64,000 nucleotides of DNA from Nematostella vectensis (GCF_932526225.1 NC_064038.1:10661070-10725069); one strand, 5' to 3'. Positions 41,801 through 45,364 are shown, counted from the first letter of the stretch. Made by a program: numbers and translations. The notes: a model not told the origin generated them from the sequence alone.

Positions 41801-44078
41801 TACTCTAGAGCATAATGCACCTGCGCGTTATTGCGCATGCACTTGCACGTAATTGCATCTCAATGACAAATAGATGATCTACCAAAGTGTGTAAAGACTT
41901 TTTGTTATTTGACACTGTCAACAAAATATTACAAATCAAAGTTGGAACTCTCATTTCTGGCAAAATTTGGACACAAAAAGTGATATTAAAGCGATCTACA
42001 GTCGAAAATCGAAAATTCCTCACACACTTTATGACATGGCATAATTATCTATCAGATCCCGAAAATTTGAAGGCAATATATTTAAACCCGTCGCGAAGTT
42101 ACGCCCGACAAGCTCGAGTTCTTGCCTCAAAATAATACGCTAGAAAAGTCCAAGATTTGGCGTGAATTCACGGCCAACAGGTCACAGGAAACAGCAAAGG
42201 CCCATTTTAGCCGACTTAGAATGCGATTTATGGAAAAAAATTTTTTGCAAAAATAAAGTTAAAAAACTATTGATACAGGTTTTGCAAAAAACCACAAAAA
42301 CAAACAGTGGTGTCAAATTTACCTTTACCAAGACCTTAATGACACTCAAGAGTATCAAGTATTCATGCATATTTTATTTGAGAATAATTTGATTATGATT
42401 ACTATAAAAATGTATTAGAGATTAGGTGTTACACATTTTTTTCTACAGTTGAAAACAAACATGACTTCATCACTGTTTCCTGATATGTTTTCAAGAGGAA
42501 ATTCTTTCTCATCTAAGAAGAATTGCCTGTACTGTAAATACCTTTCCCTCTGTCTCTTAGTAACCCTTTCAGCATATCAGTGGAGGAACTGACATCACAC
42601 TTCACATTTAGCTCATGTGAGTCATCACTTGAAGTCTTTACTGAGTAAATCTCAATACTATTGTCCATATTCACAGAGAGAAGAAAGTCTTCAGGGCTAT
42701 TCTCGACATTCTTTTCCACTTGTGAATCTATGGCCTCTCTCAACGTGCTCCAACCAAAACTGTAAGTAAAAAGAAAAATTAATTAAACAGATTTTGATTT
42801 GAAAATCCTGTGACAACATAAATAAATACATAAAATTAGGTTAAAGCTATAACAAAACCAGAAAGGACAAGACCATGTAGGCATGAAGATTTCCTTCCAC
42901 ACAGAGTAGTATACATGTGTATACCAGCTGCCGGCGATAGCCGGCTGTTTTCTGGTATTTCCCAGCTCTTTTTTTTTGTCTTTTCCTTTCATAATTTGGA
43001 GATGCAGGCTTTTTTGCCACCAAAATCCAGAAAGTAGGCAAAATTTTAAAAAGTTATTTTGAATCCTGGGGTTTATAAAGTATCCAGCGTGCTTTTTGAG
43101 CAAACTAGTCTATGTATGTAAAGTCTGTGTAAACCCCCTTATTTGTTGCCCTGTCAAAATGTTTGACATAAAAAGTGGACAAGAGAATACAGAGCTGGCT
43201 ACCAGTAAGGAAAGAGATACAGTAACCCAAACCAATCCTCTAGCCAAACCCTGTGAATAAAAAATGCTGTCCTAGATTACATATTTGTCACAGGCCTTAA
43301 GCACAGCTTATTGGAAACCATGTTGTAAACCACCATTTAAAAATGTATTGAATTATAAATAGGCTCGTGCAAAGGGGGTGCACAGGGTGAACAAGCAGCG
43401 CACTTGGACACAAAAAGTCATTTCTTATTCATTGAGTCATTTCTTACTGAAGGATGTTTTTTTTTTCAAATACTATCCTTTTCAGGGCTTTCATTTACTT
43501 TCAGAGTAGGCGGTGGGGATTGTAGGGGGTGGAAGTTATTTTACTTTTTAGTTCAAATAAAACTTAAGTCGAATTTTTTTTTAAAGTAGCCAGCGCTCGG
43601 TGGGAAATAGCCGACCTAATGAAACCCCTGCTTTTGCTATATAATACCAATGCCTGTGCACCCACCCCAATCCCCCCCTCCCCCAACCCCCCCCCCCCCC
43701 CCCCTCAGCCCGCCAATAAAAACAAATACAACAGCATCGACAATTACAACAAAAATTCATATCTCGCTGTAGTAAGTAGAACAGACATAACAACAAAAGA
43801 AGCATAGACATAGCATAGGTCCTAATACTAATTTTTTTTTCAAAATAACAAGAAATTGACTATTTTTCTTCTAATTTTTGGCAAAGGCACGTTTACCTCT
43901 TGACTTGAGAGATCTTAGCCTCTCTCTCCTTAGACACGTTTCGTAGCCGAAGACAGCCATTACAGTCTACCAAACCCAAGATGCGATAGCCAGGAGATAC
44001 TTTGGCGGATTTAGCGGACAGAACGTTGAAATTTTTCGTGAATTTCTTCACTGCGACCAAAAAGCTCTTTTCCGCCAT
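5636..44078 (-). CDS. SPG11: Spatacsin homologue, 37 coding exons, 3' end outside window
   Basis: Spatacsin is a large lysosome/late-endosome protein that works with spatizin (ZFYVE26) and AP-5 in autophagic lysosome reformation; loss causes hereditary spastic paraplegia in people. I joined 37 minus-strand exons (each listed below) by splice consensus and phase: 6006 nt, 2002 codons, no stop. Many blocks align with remembered human spatacsin in order, e.g. RQLDTVAFFLKNQEN, HFTSQLLQMTLRFL, AIWNYFCSRCDWL, LYYYLDFYK, TFSYYLRHGRPSFAF, DCLCVW and ELERQIWLC. The N-terminal half resembles the predicted beta-propeller and the rest is helical-repeat-like in the family. Human spatacsin has 2443 residues and 40 exons, so the C-terminal fifth or so, including Spatacsin_C, should lie left of position 1. 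The start is an ATG in AAGATGGCGG context. Intron sizes range from under 100 bp to 5.9 kb, swollen by satellites. Confidence 0.94.
6045..6100. repeat. Diverged relic of the palindrome element at 46.4 kb
   Basis: The stretch around TCTTTAATAAGACTTTTTCA closely matches the arm at 46418-46444 (TCTTTAATAAGACTTCTTCA), with further similarity on both sides. A truncated copy of the same element lying in SPG11 intron 36. Confidence 0.5.
6160..6297 (-). CDS. SPG11: SPG11 exon 36 (residues 1900-1945)
   Basis: Acceptor CTTTGTAG, donor TTTGAG|GTAAAC, phase 0/0. RLAFWHKANQCF aligns with human RIDFWKKCHENF, and VAGAFFE with AASSFFS. Confidence 0.94.
6428..6601. mobile_element. MITE family B, copy 1
   Basis: Imperfect terminal inverted repeats CTTCTGGCTTCCGTCATTCA and TGAATGAAGCAAGCCAGAAAG flank a core with ATTGGCCAGCACTGAAATGG. 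A second copy is at 9078-9225. In SPG11 intron 35. Confidence 0.65.
6839..7053 (-). CDS. SPG11: SPG11 exon 35 (residues 1828-1899)
   Basis: Acceptor TTTTCCAG, donor AATGAG|GTAATG. FSQAREYAKLLDLPADDVTL matches human FALARRVAELAELPVDNLVI. Confidence 0.95.
7573..7750 (-). CDS. SPG11: SPG11 exon 34 (residues 1769-1827)
   Basis: Acceptor GTTTTTCAG, donor TACG|GTAAGT. TWLEGVTSQVTQHMLRQCVT matches human MWLEDQVCFLLKLMLQQCKT. Confidence 0.94.
7952..8203. mobile_element. MITE family A, copy 1
   Basis: TIRs of about 28 bp: GCCGCATTGTCACCAGTTTA ... TAAACTGGTGACAATGCAGC, each with CTTCCGG at its inner end, bounded by TTTAAA-like bases. Core about 200 bp. About 85-90 % similar by eye to 11074-11323. In SPG11 intron 33. 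Confidence 0.85.
8471..8578 (-). CDS. SPG11: SPG11 exon 33 (residues 1733-1768)
   Basis: Acceptor TCCTTAG, donor CTCAAG|GTAAAC, phase 0/0. Starts KSPLLYFARFIESFV where human has KDSPLLLVMEMYELCM. Confidence 0.93.
9078..9225. mobile_element. MITE family B, copy 2
   Basis: Same family as 6428-6601, with ATTGGCCAGCATTGAAATGG in the core and the TIR end TTTGAATGACGGAAGCCAG. In SPG11 intron 32. Confidence 0.65.
9353..9697. repeat. 20-bp minisatellite, about 17 units
   Basis: Unit GCAAGCTGGTCGACAGTAAC with few variants (ACAAG, AGTTAG, TGATCG, TGTTCG). Lies just downstream of the exon 32 donor, in intron 32. The repeated ORFs across it are artefacts. Confidence 0.97.
9741..9856 (-). CDS. SPG11: SPG11 exon 32 (residues 1694-1732)
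   Basis: Acceptor TTTGTTAG, donor GATCCG|GTAAGT. WSLDHLSNIIIAIVSHRE matches the human WNLEDLSVIWRTLLTRQK block. The 20-bp minisatellite begins about 45 bp downstream of the donor. Confidence 0.93.
9857..10173. other. SPG11 intron 31, no feature seen
   Basis: AT-rich unique sequence between exons 31 and 32; nothing else recognised. Confidence 0.6.
10174..10261 (-). CDS. SPG11: SPG11 exon 31 (residues 1665-1693)
   Basis: Acceptor TTTGAAG, donor GAGG|GTAAGA. AKSLDCLCVWLHASLD matches human ASAISCLCVWIITSVE. Confidence 0.92.
10747..10895 (-). CDS. SPG11: SPG11 exon 30 (residues 1615-1664)
   Basis: Acceptor GTTCTTCAG after a long pyrimidine tract, donor CACGAG|GTTCGT. LLDVLFECQSAHVPWRALLA and PVLAVLAACHE match human LFEILLQCSEEPDSWHWLLV and PILSVLASCLQ. 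Confidence 0.93.
11074..11323. mobile_element. MITE family A, copy 2
   Basis: Second copy of the 7952-8203 element with the same TIR (GCCGCATTATCATCAGTTTA ... TAAACTAGTGACAATGCGGC). In SPG11 intron 29. Confidence 0.85.
11818..11954. mobile_element. Small foldback element
   Basis: Inverted repeats TAGCCTCCTCCGCAGAC (11820s) and GTCTGCGGAGGAGGCTA (11930s-11950s) about 100 bp apart, just downstream (transcript sense) of the exon 29 donor. Confidence 0.6.
11988..12114 (-). CDS. SPG11: SPG11 exon 29 (residues 1573-1614), linker
   Basis: Inferred exon. It is needed to reconcile phase 0 of exon 28 with phase 1 of exon 30, and has a good donor CACG|GTAAGA. The acceptor GCTGAG|GATG is weak. It encodes a charged Ser/Glu/Lys-rich linker (AKSKPKSTSDQGSSSATEGA) in place of the human low-conservation segment before DLFEILLQC. 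Confidence 0.62.
12115..12896. other. SPG11 intron 28, no confident feature
   Basis: Unique sequence. A plus-strand ATG at 12309 opens 16 codons to an AGA|GTAAGT donor, but nothing supports a gene there. Confidence 0.5.
12897..13052 (-). CDS. SPG11: SPG11 exon 28 (residues 1521-1572)
   Basis: Acceptor ATATTTCAG, donor GCAGCG|GTAAGT, phase 0/0. HHFSNRHYREHLLLAFDNV matches human QYFSPVIQDHLRLAFENL. Ends in a basic stretch (KRGSKKSRRDD). Confidence 0.93.
13294..13420. mobile_element. 127-bp MITE
   Basis: TIRs GGGCCGGGTTCCTAGAAAGC and GCTTTCTAGAAACCGGCCCC, with inner arms containing AACC(C)AGGGATAAAT in inverted orientation. In SPG11 intron 27. Confidence 0.75.
13605..18890. repeat. 17-bp satellite array, about 310 units, 5.3 kb
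   Basis: Unit TAATAGCRGGGTGTCTG with many single-base variants (GGGATG, AAGGTG, ATGTTG, GGGGGATG) and occasional 1-bp losses (GTATAGC). Higher-order blocks are visible: a run ending in GCGGGATGTATGTAATAG recurs near 14210, 16910, 17175, 17590, 17860, 18195, 18300 and 18640. The unit has no stop in any minus-strand frame, hence overlapping ORFs of up to 1805 codons that are not genes. It fills most of SPG11 intron 27. Confidence 0.98.
18923..19082 (-). CDS. SPG11: SPG11 exon 27 (residues 1467-1520)
   Basis: Acceptor TTCCTGTAG, donor CACCAG|GTGAGA. SQLWLLVVLFCRVHKLDLS and CAKMDKWLQF match human SQWALVVQFCRLHNMKLS and CAKANDWLQF. The donor opens onto the 5.9 kb intron with the 17-bp satellite. 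Confidence 0.96.
19375..19486 (-). CDS. SPG11: SPG11 exon 26 (residues 1430-1466)
   Basis: Acceptor CTGTTAG, donor GAACG|GTCGGT. VTLLRALEEATYNLISRECI matches human ELLVLLEEGTWNSIQQQEIK. Confidence 0.9.
19529..19835. repeat. About 75-bp tandem repeat, 4 copies
   Basis: Copies contain TCCACACTAA, TCTAAGAAGC and TTGCTACAAGGTAAGTATGA. In SPG11 intron 25. The plus strand of most copies carries a consensus-like donor AAG|GTAAGTAT, antisense to SPG11. Confidence 0.85.
20011..20210 (-). CDS. SPG11: SPG11 exon 25 (residues 1363-1429)
   Basis: Acceptor TTTATAG. VSSACVAFTEMLGVDS and VRIDLQAANRILAY match human IGAACVCFLELLGLDS and LRVDMKVANIILSY. Two donors keep the same phase: GGGG|GTACAC (end 20011, used here) and ATAG|GTACAA (end 19990, adding 7 residues). 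Confidence 0.85.
20526..21184. repeat. 21-bp minisatellite, about 31 units
   Basis: Unit CTCGCCACCTCCGATGGTCAA with variants GTCACCT and one 1-bp loss near 20748. Because 21 is a multiple of three, ORFs on both strands are long but meaningless. In SPG11 intron 24. Confidence 0.97.
21339..21422. repeat. Inverted repeat, 22-bp arms
   Basis: Arms GATTTAGACAGCATGATTTA(GC) and (GC)TAAATCGTGCTGTCTAAATC around a 40-bp loop that is itself palindromic (GCGACATGTCG). MITE-like. Confidence 0.6.
21434..21608. mobile_element. 175-bp foldback MITE
   Basis: Arms start CCAATAGGCCATTCCAGCTA and end TAGCTGGAATGGCCTATTGG. Inner arms TACCTCAACTACC / GGTAGTTGAGGTA also pair, so most of the element can fold. It ends 22 bp from exon 24. 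Confidence 0.75.
21631..21796 (-). CDS. SPG11: SPG11 exon 24 (residues 1308-1362)
   Basis: Acceptor CATTGCAG, donor GTAAG|GTAGGT. HVETLTFSYYLRHGRPSFAF aligns with human IVERLNFAYYLHNGRPSFAF, the clearest diagnostic block of the family here. Confidence 0.97.
22145..22214 (-). CDS. SPG11: SPG11 exon 23 (70 nt, residues 1285-1307)
   Basis: Acceptor TTGTTTAG, donor GCAG|GTACCC. SPFDVSRMFGWQQTNELA matches human SPFDPSRLFGWQSANTLA. Confidence 0.96.
22567..22734 (-). CDS. SPG11: SPG11 exon 22 (residues 1229-1284)
   Basis: Acceptor TGTTCCAG, donor CTGCAG|GTAACG, phase 0/0. LLRKSLTSHPKLLSALFP and DVTVYQLLQ match human LLKMALTPYPKLKTALFP and DITIYHLIQ. Confidence 0.96.
22859..23200. repeat. 19-bp minisatellite, 18 near-identical units
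   Basis: Unit TTTTTAGCATAAAACCTGA with one variant seen (AAAGCC). The high homogeneity suggests recent expansion. In SPG11 intron 21. Confidence 0.97.
23215..23287. mobile_element. Small TIR element, GTTTCCATATAGT family
   Basis: Ends GGTTTCCATATAGTCG and AACTATATGGAAAC are inverted. The same ends occur at 62721-62939. Confidence 0.5.
23441..24110. mobile_element. 670-bp TIR element
   Basis: Termini GGGTCGGTTCCTGAAAAGCC and GGCCTTTCAGGAACAGGCCC are imperfect inverted repeats. Long subterminal stretches carry repeated TTAGCGCTAACC- and AACCCAGGGTTA-like words in both orientations. No ORF. In SPG11 intron 21. Confidence 0.65.
24335..24480 (-). CDS. SPG11: SPG11 exon 21 (residues 1180-1228)
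   Basis: Acceptor TGTATTAG, donor ACACAG|GTAAAT. APTVSDMLKAGCTVMALATL and VYAPQNITQ match human QASVSSMLLEGHTLLALATT and MYSPGGVSQ. Confidence 0.95.
24571..25625. repeat. 37-bp minisatellite, about 28 units
   Basis: Unit made of CCCCAACCCTCCTCTATA followed by CCCCAACTATCCTCCATAA, with alternating variants (CCACCATAA, CTTAATAA). Strongly strand-asymmetric (C-rich plus strand). In SPG11 intron 20. Confidence 0.97.
25626..25885. repeat. About 52-bp tandem repeat, 4-5 diverged copies
   Basis: Unit contains CCCCCAACCTCATCCACACG, CCAATTCAACCACACTAGTC and a poly-T tract. Directly abuts the 37-bp array. Confidence 0.85.
25953..26059 (-). CDS. SPG11: SPG11 exon 20 (residues 1144-1179)
   Basis: Acceptor TTTCTCAG, donor CACG|GTAAGA. 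HGTKPDWLNTMIHFRLAAR aligns with human HEAHPWFEFLVQCRQVASN. Confidence 0.92.
26480..27312. repeat. 42-bp minisatellite, about 20 units
   Basis: Unit contains ACGCGCGCTACCGTGGCCAC and CAATACAAAGTGTTATAGTG. 42 is a multiple of three, so long repeat ORFs (323 and 284 codons) appear on both strands. In SPG11 intron 19. Confidence 0.97.
27698..27943 (-). CDS. SPG11: SPG11 exon 19 (residues 1062-1143)
   Basis: Acceptor TTTACCAG is chosen over an upstream TTGTTAG because it keeps phase 2. QGMFSSEQLSNFDLLTSHL matches human NGVFLASELEDFECFLLRL. LREFHGRFIAYC and LYYYLDFYK match DFHSQLILYC and LYVYLDYYK. Donor TACAA|GTAAGA. Confidence 0.96.
28336..29419 (-). mobile_element. TA-flanked DNA transposon carrying a HIRAN-domain gene
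   Basis: 1084 bp with TIRs CAGTCGAACCTCTATTAAGC / GCTTGATAGAGGTTCGACTG (21 of 22 bases match) and a flanking TA on each side, as for Tc1/mariner/pogo elements. The word CCTCTATTRAGCGGTC recurs at least six times in the subterminal regions. No transposase is present, only the HIRAN ORF, so it is non-autonomous. In SPG11 intron 18. Confidence 0.85.
28605..29108 (-). CDS. HIRAN-domain protein inside transposon, 167 aa
   Basis: Single uninterrupted ORF. Residues about 20-115 look like a HIRAN domain: AFIRGYHEYM at the first strand, then KLMREPTNIKDPNAVAIV, which fits the REPxNxxDxNAVAV signature, and RHIPKLMSTWVTKYL as the GxIPxxL-like helix segment. HIRAN domains bind DNA ends (e.g. in HLTF/Rad5 proteins). 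A C-terminal part has a Gly-rich turn and GLEIPCEYIFEG. It lies in a non-autonomous transposon, so it is either captured cargo or an element-encoded accessory protein. The intact frame suggests recent activity or selection. Function here is unknown. Confidence 0.7.
   Translation of the reverse strand: MEVESKTRSALPYPKTHKSDPVAFIRGYHEYMTEWEPALEDVYKLMREPTNIKDPNAVAIVREKADKTVMDGDGHPNTLVDDYEVIRHIPKLMSTWVTKYLKRPTNCEKVVVKGKWVNRGGGYGLEIPCEYIFEGDSFSSSCLKRKLVIEEFDATDPHKTTQVSQDD
29595..29877 (-). CDS. SPG11: SPG11 exon 18 (residues 968-1061)
   Basis: Acceptor ATCGTAG, donor ACGAG|GTGAGC. AIWNYFCSRCDWL aligns with human ALWRYLTARHDWL, and MKEFVVDELTR with MRNEILDKLAR. The coding DNA holds three CACGTG cores within about 90 bp. 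Confidence 0.94.
30077..30182 (-). CDS. SPG11: SPG11 exon 17 (residues 933-967)
   Basis: Acceptor TTATTTAG, donor GATCAAG|GTACGA, phase 0 in, 1 out. SLLEWIRTWDQEAR matches the human RIVLNWALWWDQLTQE region. Confidence 0.88.
30783..30888 (-). CDS. SPG11: SPG11 exon 16 (residues 897-932)
   Basis: Acceptor TTATTGTAG, donor TATAAG|GTGAGC, phase 2 in, 0 out. Low sequence identity; placed by splice sites, open frame and order. Confidence 0.85.
30889..31473. other. SPG11 intron 15, nothing recognised
   Basis: AT-rich unique sequence without repeats or ORFs of interest. Confidence 0.55.
31474..31607 (-). CDS. SPG11: SPG11 exon 15 (residues 853-896)
   Basis: Acceptor TTTTTCAG, donor CACAAG|GTAACT. 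VKELVAEGNFSDEELNMVKF and HALEALY match human VEILKEKNYFSEKEKRTIDF and HQVEKLY. Confidence 0.95.
31863..31934 (-). CDS. SPG11: SPG11 exon 14 (72 nt, residues 829-852)
   Basis: Acceptor TTTCTAG, donor TTACTG|GTGGGT, phase 0/0. QLRSICFNTLHRPLRDLL aligns with human QLLKICFYTTNKNIRDFL. Confidence 0.94.
32247..32649. mobile_element. 400-bp TIR element with ACGCC repeats
   Basis: Ends ACGTAAATTATCTGATAAACGCC and GGCGTCTATAAGATCATTTACGGT are imperfect inverted repeats, and AACGCC(T/C)CC words recur throughout. Contains a C17 tract. In SPG11 intron 13. Confidence 0.55.
32687..32797 (-). CDS. SPG11: SPG11 exon 13 (residues 792-828)
   Basis: Acceptor GTTAATAG, donor AACATT|GTGAGT, phase 0/0. FTAMALNLVLRALVAEDL aligns with human LIGIGLNLVFDNLKKNNI. 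Confidence 0.93.
32882..33180 (+). mobile_element. 3' fragment of a CR1/L2-like LINE
   Basis: Plus-strand frame reads FFPRAIKAWNLLPDNIVNLS then NLESFKTAA and a stop, the standard C-terminal tail of CR1/L2 reverse transcriptases. 5'-truncated. In SPG11 intron 12. Confidence 0.75.
33251..33527. mobile_element. 277-bp TIR element
   Basis: Ends GGGGACTTTCGCTAAGAGAT and (A)ATTAGCGCTAGTCCCC with inner arms CTGGGTGGCAAA / TTTGCCACCCACCCAG. Contains one TCACGTGA E-box. In SPG11 intron 12. Confidence 0.6.
34064..34144 (-). CDS. SPG11: SPG11 exon 12 (81 nt, residues 765-791)
   Basis: Acceptor TTTTAAG, donor AAGGAG|GTATTG, phase 0/0. VVLDAVIGGHISKAQTFF aligns with human EVIASAILNNKIPEAQTFF. Confidence 0.93.
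34145..34335. repeat. TCA/ATC-rich simple sequence
   Basis: Degenerate (ATC)n tract in SPG11 intron 11, reaching the exon 11 donor. Confidence 0.7.
34350..34500 (-). CDS. SPG11: SPG11 exon 11 (residues 714-764)
   Basis: Acceptor TTGTTTAG, donor TGCAAG|GTATGG. CIVEMRKFLMNIP aligns with human YINELRTFMIKFP. A decayed copy of its first half lies just upstream in the intron (34541-34614). Confidence 0.93.
34541..34658 (-). pseudogene. Decayed partial duplicate of SPG11 exon 11
   Basis: 34541-34614 repeats the exon 11 acceptor and first half (minus strand reads SIVEMGQFLAHLPEDSVKQA against CIVEMRKFLMNIPDDSIKQA in exon 11), then hits a stop. A third, shorter copy follows at about 34620-34658. No matching donor in the right phase. 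Confidence 0.75.
35202..35608. mobile_element. MITE, TACCTTATT family, copy 1
   Basis: Ends TACCTTATTCTTGTTAATTT and AAGAATAAGGTA; interior rich in TTCGCGAAAATTAA-like words. A related element is at 52576-52996. In SPG11 intron 10. Confidence 0.65.
35690..35906 (-). CDS. SPG11: SPG11 exon 10 (residues 642-713)
   Basis: Acceptor CTTCCAG, donor AGCAG|GTGAAG. HFTSQLLQMTLRFLHCLM aligns with human HFSEQLLNLTLSFLNNQI. Phase 1 in, 2 out. Confidence 0.95.
36561..36728 (-). CDS. SPG11: SPG11 exon 9 (residues 586-641)
   Basis: Acceptor AATTGCAG, donor TTGC|GTAAGT, phase 1/1. Mostly a low-complexity Ser/Pro linker followed by an amphipathic segment (QAIVNTLVNSVKKNAL). It fills the human linker between FFLKSKEN and LNLTLSFL. 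Confidence 0.88.
37283..37302. repeat. Poly-G tract
   Basis: About 20 G in intron 8. Similar C/G homopolymers occur near 13140, 30265, 32348, 43690, 44947, 55120, 57557, 62288 and 62347. Confidence 0.9.
37631..37781 (-). CDS. SPG11: SPG11 exon 8 (residues 536-585)
   Basis: Acceptor GTCTTAG, donor AAATG|GTAAAG. LVCHINHWDNCVIPLEAL and RQLDTVAFFLKNQEN align closely with human DTLCHLNGWGRCSIPIHAL and RQLDTVNFFLKSKEN, one of the strongest matches in the gene. Confidence 0.97.
37815..38091. mobile_element. 277-bp MITE
   Basis: TIR GAATCCGTTGTATCGC ... GCGATACAACGGATTC is perfect over 16 bp and extends imperfectly into GTTTTCA/TGAAAAC. In SPG11 intron 7. Confidence 0.85.
38285..38405 (-). CDS. SPG11: SPG11 exon 7 (residues 495-535)
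   Basis: Acceptor CGCAAG has a poor pyrimidine tract but is the only AG that keeps frame. Donor CATCAG|GTACGT. LSIPSFGINQNQLVHQ leads into the human-like LCHLNGW block of exon 8. Confidence 0.83.
38441..38720. repeat. ATC/ATT-rich simple sequence
   Basis: Degenerate (ATC)n/(ATT)n tract in SPG11 intron 6; ORFs across it are artefacts. Confidence 0.8.
38746..38880. repeat. 63-bp tandem duplication
   Basis: Two near-identical copies containing ACAACTATATATCATACCTA and ACACAATCTATGTACATATG. In SPG11 intron 6. Confidence 0.85.
39242..39683 (-). CDS. SPG11: SPG11 exon 6 (residues 348-494)
   Basis: Acceptor CCTTCAG. The donor CTGAT|GTACGT is chosen over the nearby GTAAAC because only it gives phase 2 for exon 7. 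Contains a Ser-rich stretch. PLTGFEFPHGLVSLFGY occupies the place of the human strand-rich segment before EEFLNRLM. Confidence 0.87.
39905..40234 (-). CDS. SPG11: SPG11 exon 5 (residues 238-347)
   Basis: Acceptor TTATTCTAG, donor AACAG|GTACTG, phase 1/1. NLTLLVASDNHNNLYTINL and FKHHPEHL align with human DLDVAVIVSSSNSAVALNL and FRQHPGHL. A 62-bp tandem duplication lies just upstream in the intron. Confidence 0.92.
40261..40384. repeat. 62-bp tandem duplication beside SPG11 exon 5
   Basis: Two nearly identical copies of CAGAGATGAAATTATGCAGA through GTGCTGTTCTGTTAAGCA, starting about 30 bp from the exon 5 acceptor. Confidence 0.9.
40773..40818 (-). CDS. SPG11: SPG11 exon 4 (46 nt, residues 223-237)
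   Basis: Micro-exon with acceptor GGACAG and donor AAAG|GTACAG. YLGYVDIN matches human TYVAHVDL. Phase 0 in, 1 out. Confidence 0.8.
41008..41020 (+). promoter_or_regulatory. TATA-box-like site in SPG11 intron 3
   Basis: CGCTATAAAAGGAGC is a strong TATA match on the plus strand, followed about 30 bp on by CTTCAGTTGTCGC. It may belong to a solo LTR or other element promoter; no ORF follows. Confidence 0.3.
41296..41561 (-). CDS. SPG11: SPG11 exon 3 (residues 134-222)
   Basis: Acceptor CTCCTTAG. The chosen donor TTTTA|GTATAT is weak, but it restores phase 0 to exon 4. The segment LVNQKFIMVVLINK matches human FINKCVILHIIF, and VFGLFSSG matches the human LFVLSSLG strand. Confidence 0.82.
42542..42759 (-). 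CDS. SPG11: SPG11 exon 2 (residues 61-133)
   Basis: Acceptor TTACAG, donor AAAG|GTATTT, phase 2 in and 1 out. FLLSVNMDNSIEIYSV matches the position of human ALGENYELLIYEFNL, and the downstream MLKGLL matches ALQKLI. Confidence 0.88.
42760..43896. other. SPG11 intron 1, no confident element
   Basis: Unique sequence with a poly-C tract near 43690; nothing else recognised. Confidence 0.55.
43897..44078 (-). CDS. SPG11: SPG11 exon 1 (residues 1-60, start codon)
   Basis: Start ATG lies in the context AAGATGGCGG. The exon ends AAGAG|GTAAAC leaving 2 nt. Sequence starts MAEKSFLVAVKKFTKNF. N-termini of spatacsins are poorly conserved, so identity rests on in-phase joining to exon 2. Confidence 0.85.
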
Positions 44079-44081
44079 CTT
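44070..44081 (-). promoter_or_regulatory. YY1-like AAGATGGCGG motif over the SPG11 start codon
   Basis: The start codon sits in AAGATGGCGG, the core of the YY1 motif often found just downstream of transcription starts in metazoan housekeeping genes. It also makes a favourable initiation context. Confidence 0.4.
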
Positions 44082-44094
44082 TGTATGGTGTTAT

Positions 44095-44104
44095 TTCACG
44101 TGAC
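44095..44104 (-). promoter_or_regulatory. CLEAR-type E-box at SPG11 start
   Basis: Minus strand reads GTCACGTGAA, 9 of 10 bases of the TFEB/TFE3 CLEAR consensus GTCACGTGAC, with an intact palindromic TCACGTGA core. It lies 17 nt upstream of the start codon, so it is in the promoter or 5' UTR. CLEAR boxes mark lysosomal genes in vertebrates; regulation here is inferred. Confidence 0.55.
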
Positions 44105-45344
44105 TGACCGCTGAAACGAATATGCTCTTGTAATTTTCGGCTTTGGAATGGGTTGCCTGTGGAATTGGAAGAATCCATGAAAAACTTCAAGCCCTTGAGC
44201 ATATCTTGTCTGAAAAAAAACACAGCCAATAACGAAAGAAAACAAATAAAGGGCTTAACTAATAATTGCAATACACGGCATAGTTGTTTTAGCAGTAAAC
44301 TAAAGTATGTTAACCCCCCCCCTTGACACTTAGGTTCAAATAGCTTCTCTTTGAACCGCCCAAAAAACAATTTTCCGTTTTACAACTCATTTCCCATTTT
44401 TCAAATAAGTAGTGTAAATCTATCTGCTGTCAAGAACTAGACGATTCCCTTAGACAATGCCCCAAGCAGTCTGAATGCGTTATTTATAACATTATCTTGC
44501 CATCAATTAAATCGTTTCGGTGTGAATTAATTTGTTTCTAATTTGTTTTTACTAATTTGTTTTACCCGTGGCAATATTGACTGGTTTCTTTTAGAGCAAT
44601 TTATTAATTACGCAAGCTCTTAACTGTGGGGTAAGATAATTTATGGAATCCGTAATGCTTTTATGGGCAATTAGCTTCGAAATCATCTTTGACCTAGAAT
44701 TATAAGAAGTTTAATTAAATCCCGATTGAACAACACTGTAGATTCCATGGCGGGAGTATAACCGGACTGATCGGCCCAGTCTAATTTTAAAAGCATTTTG
44801 TTTTTGATTTTCAAACAGCAATATTTGCCACAATTAATGTGAGCAAATCTCGAAAAAGAACACTAACAAATGTATTAAAATCTGAGGCCCTCCCCCGAAC
44901 TGAGTTAAAGAAACCGCAACCCTCCCCCCAAACGTAGCAGACACCACCCCCCCCCCCCCCCGTTAAATAATGACCCTTTCTAAGTTGGTATGTTTTTTTT
45001 TTCATTTATTCGGAAAATGGAGTAAGATACTTTGAACCTATGAATTTTATCTTTTTGTGAAATAGTATCCCTTTATCGTGTAATAAGACATGCGATAAAC
45101 CAAAAGAAGATCAAGACAAGATAAAAATCCCAAACTAATCCCTAATGATCCCACTTGTAAGACAAGAAATAAACGTGAGAAGAAATCTTGCCTCCCTTGG
45201 CTATAAGAAGAAATAAATTGATAGTCAGATCAATGGAAACATCCAAAAACAAGAGATCAGGACAAAATATTGAAATCTAAGCGCCAAAGTCAGGTATCAG
45301 TGTAGAATAGGGACGGCTAAAAGATAGGCCACCATAACAAATTT
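44105..45344. other. Intergenic region upstream of SPG11
   Basis: AT-rich. Poly-C tract near 44947. No coding support on either strand. Confidence 0.55.
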
Positions 45345-45364
45345 AAGCCACACCGGTGTGGCTT
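45345..45364. repeat. Perfect 20-bp palindrome
   Basis: AAGCCACACCGGTGTGGCTT is identical to its reverse complement. It could be a dimeric transcription-factor site; no known motif assigned. Confidence 0.6.

Noticed and set aside
44011-44370. 119-codon minus-strand ORF overlapping SPG11 exon 1
   Set aside because: Different frame from exon 1; it does not join to exon 2 in phase and resembles nothing.
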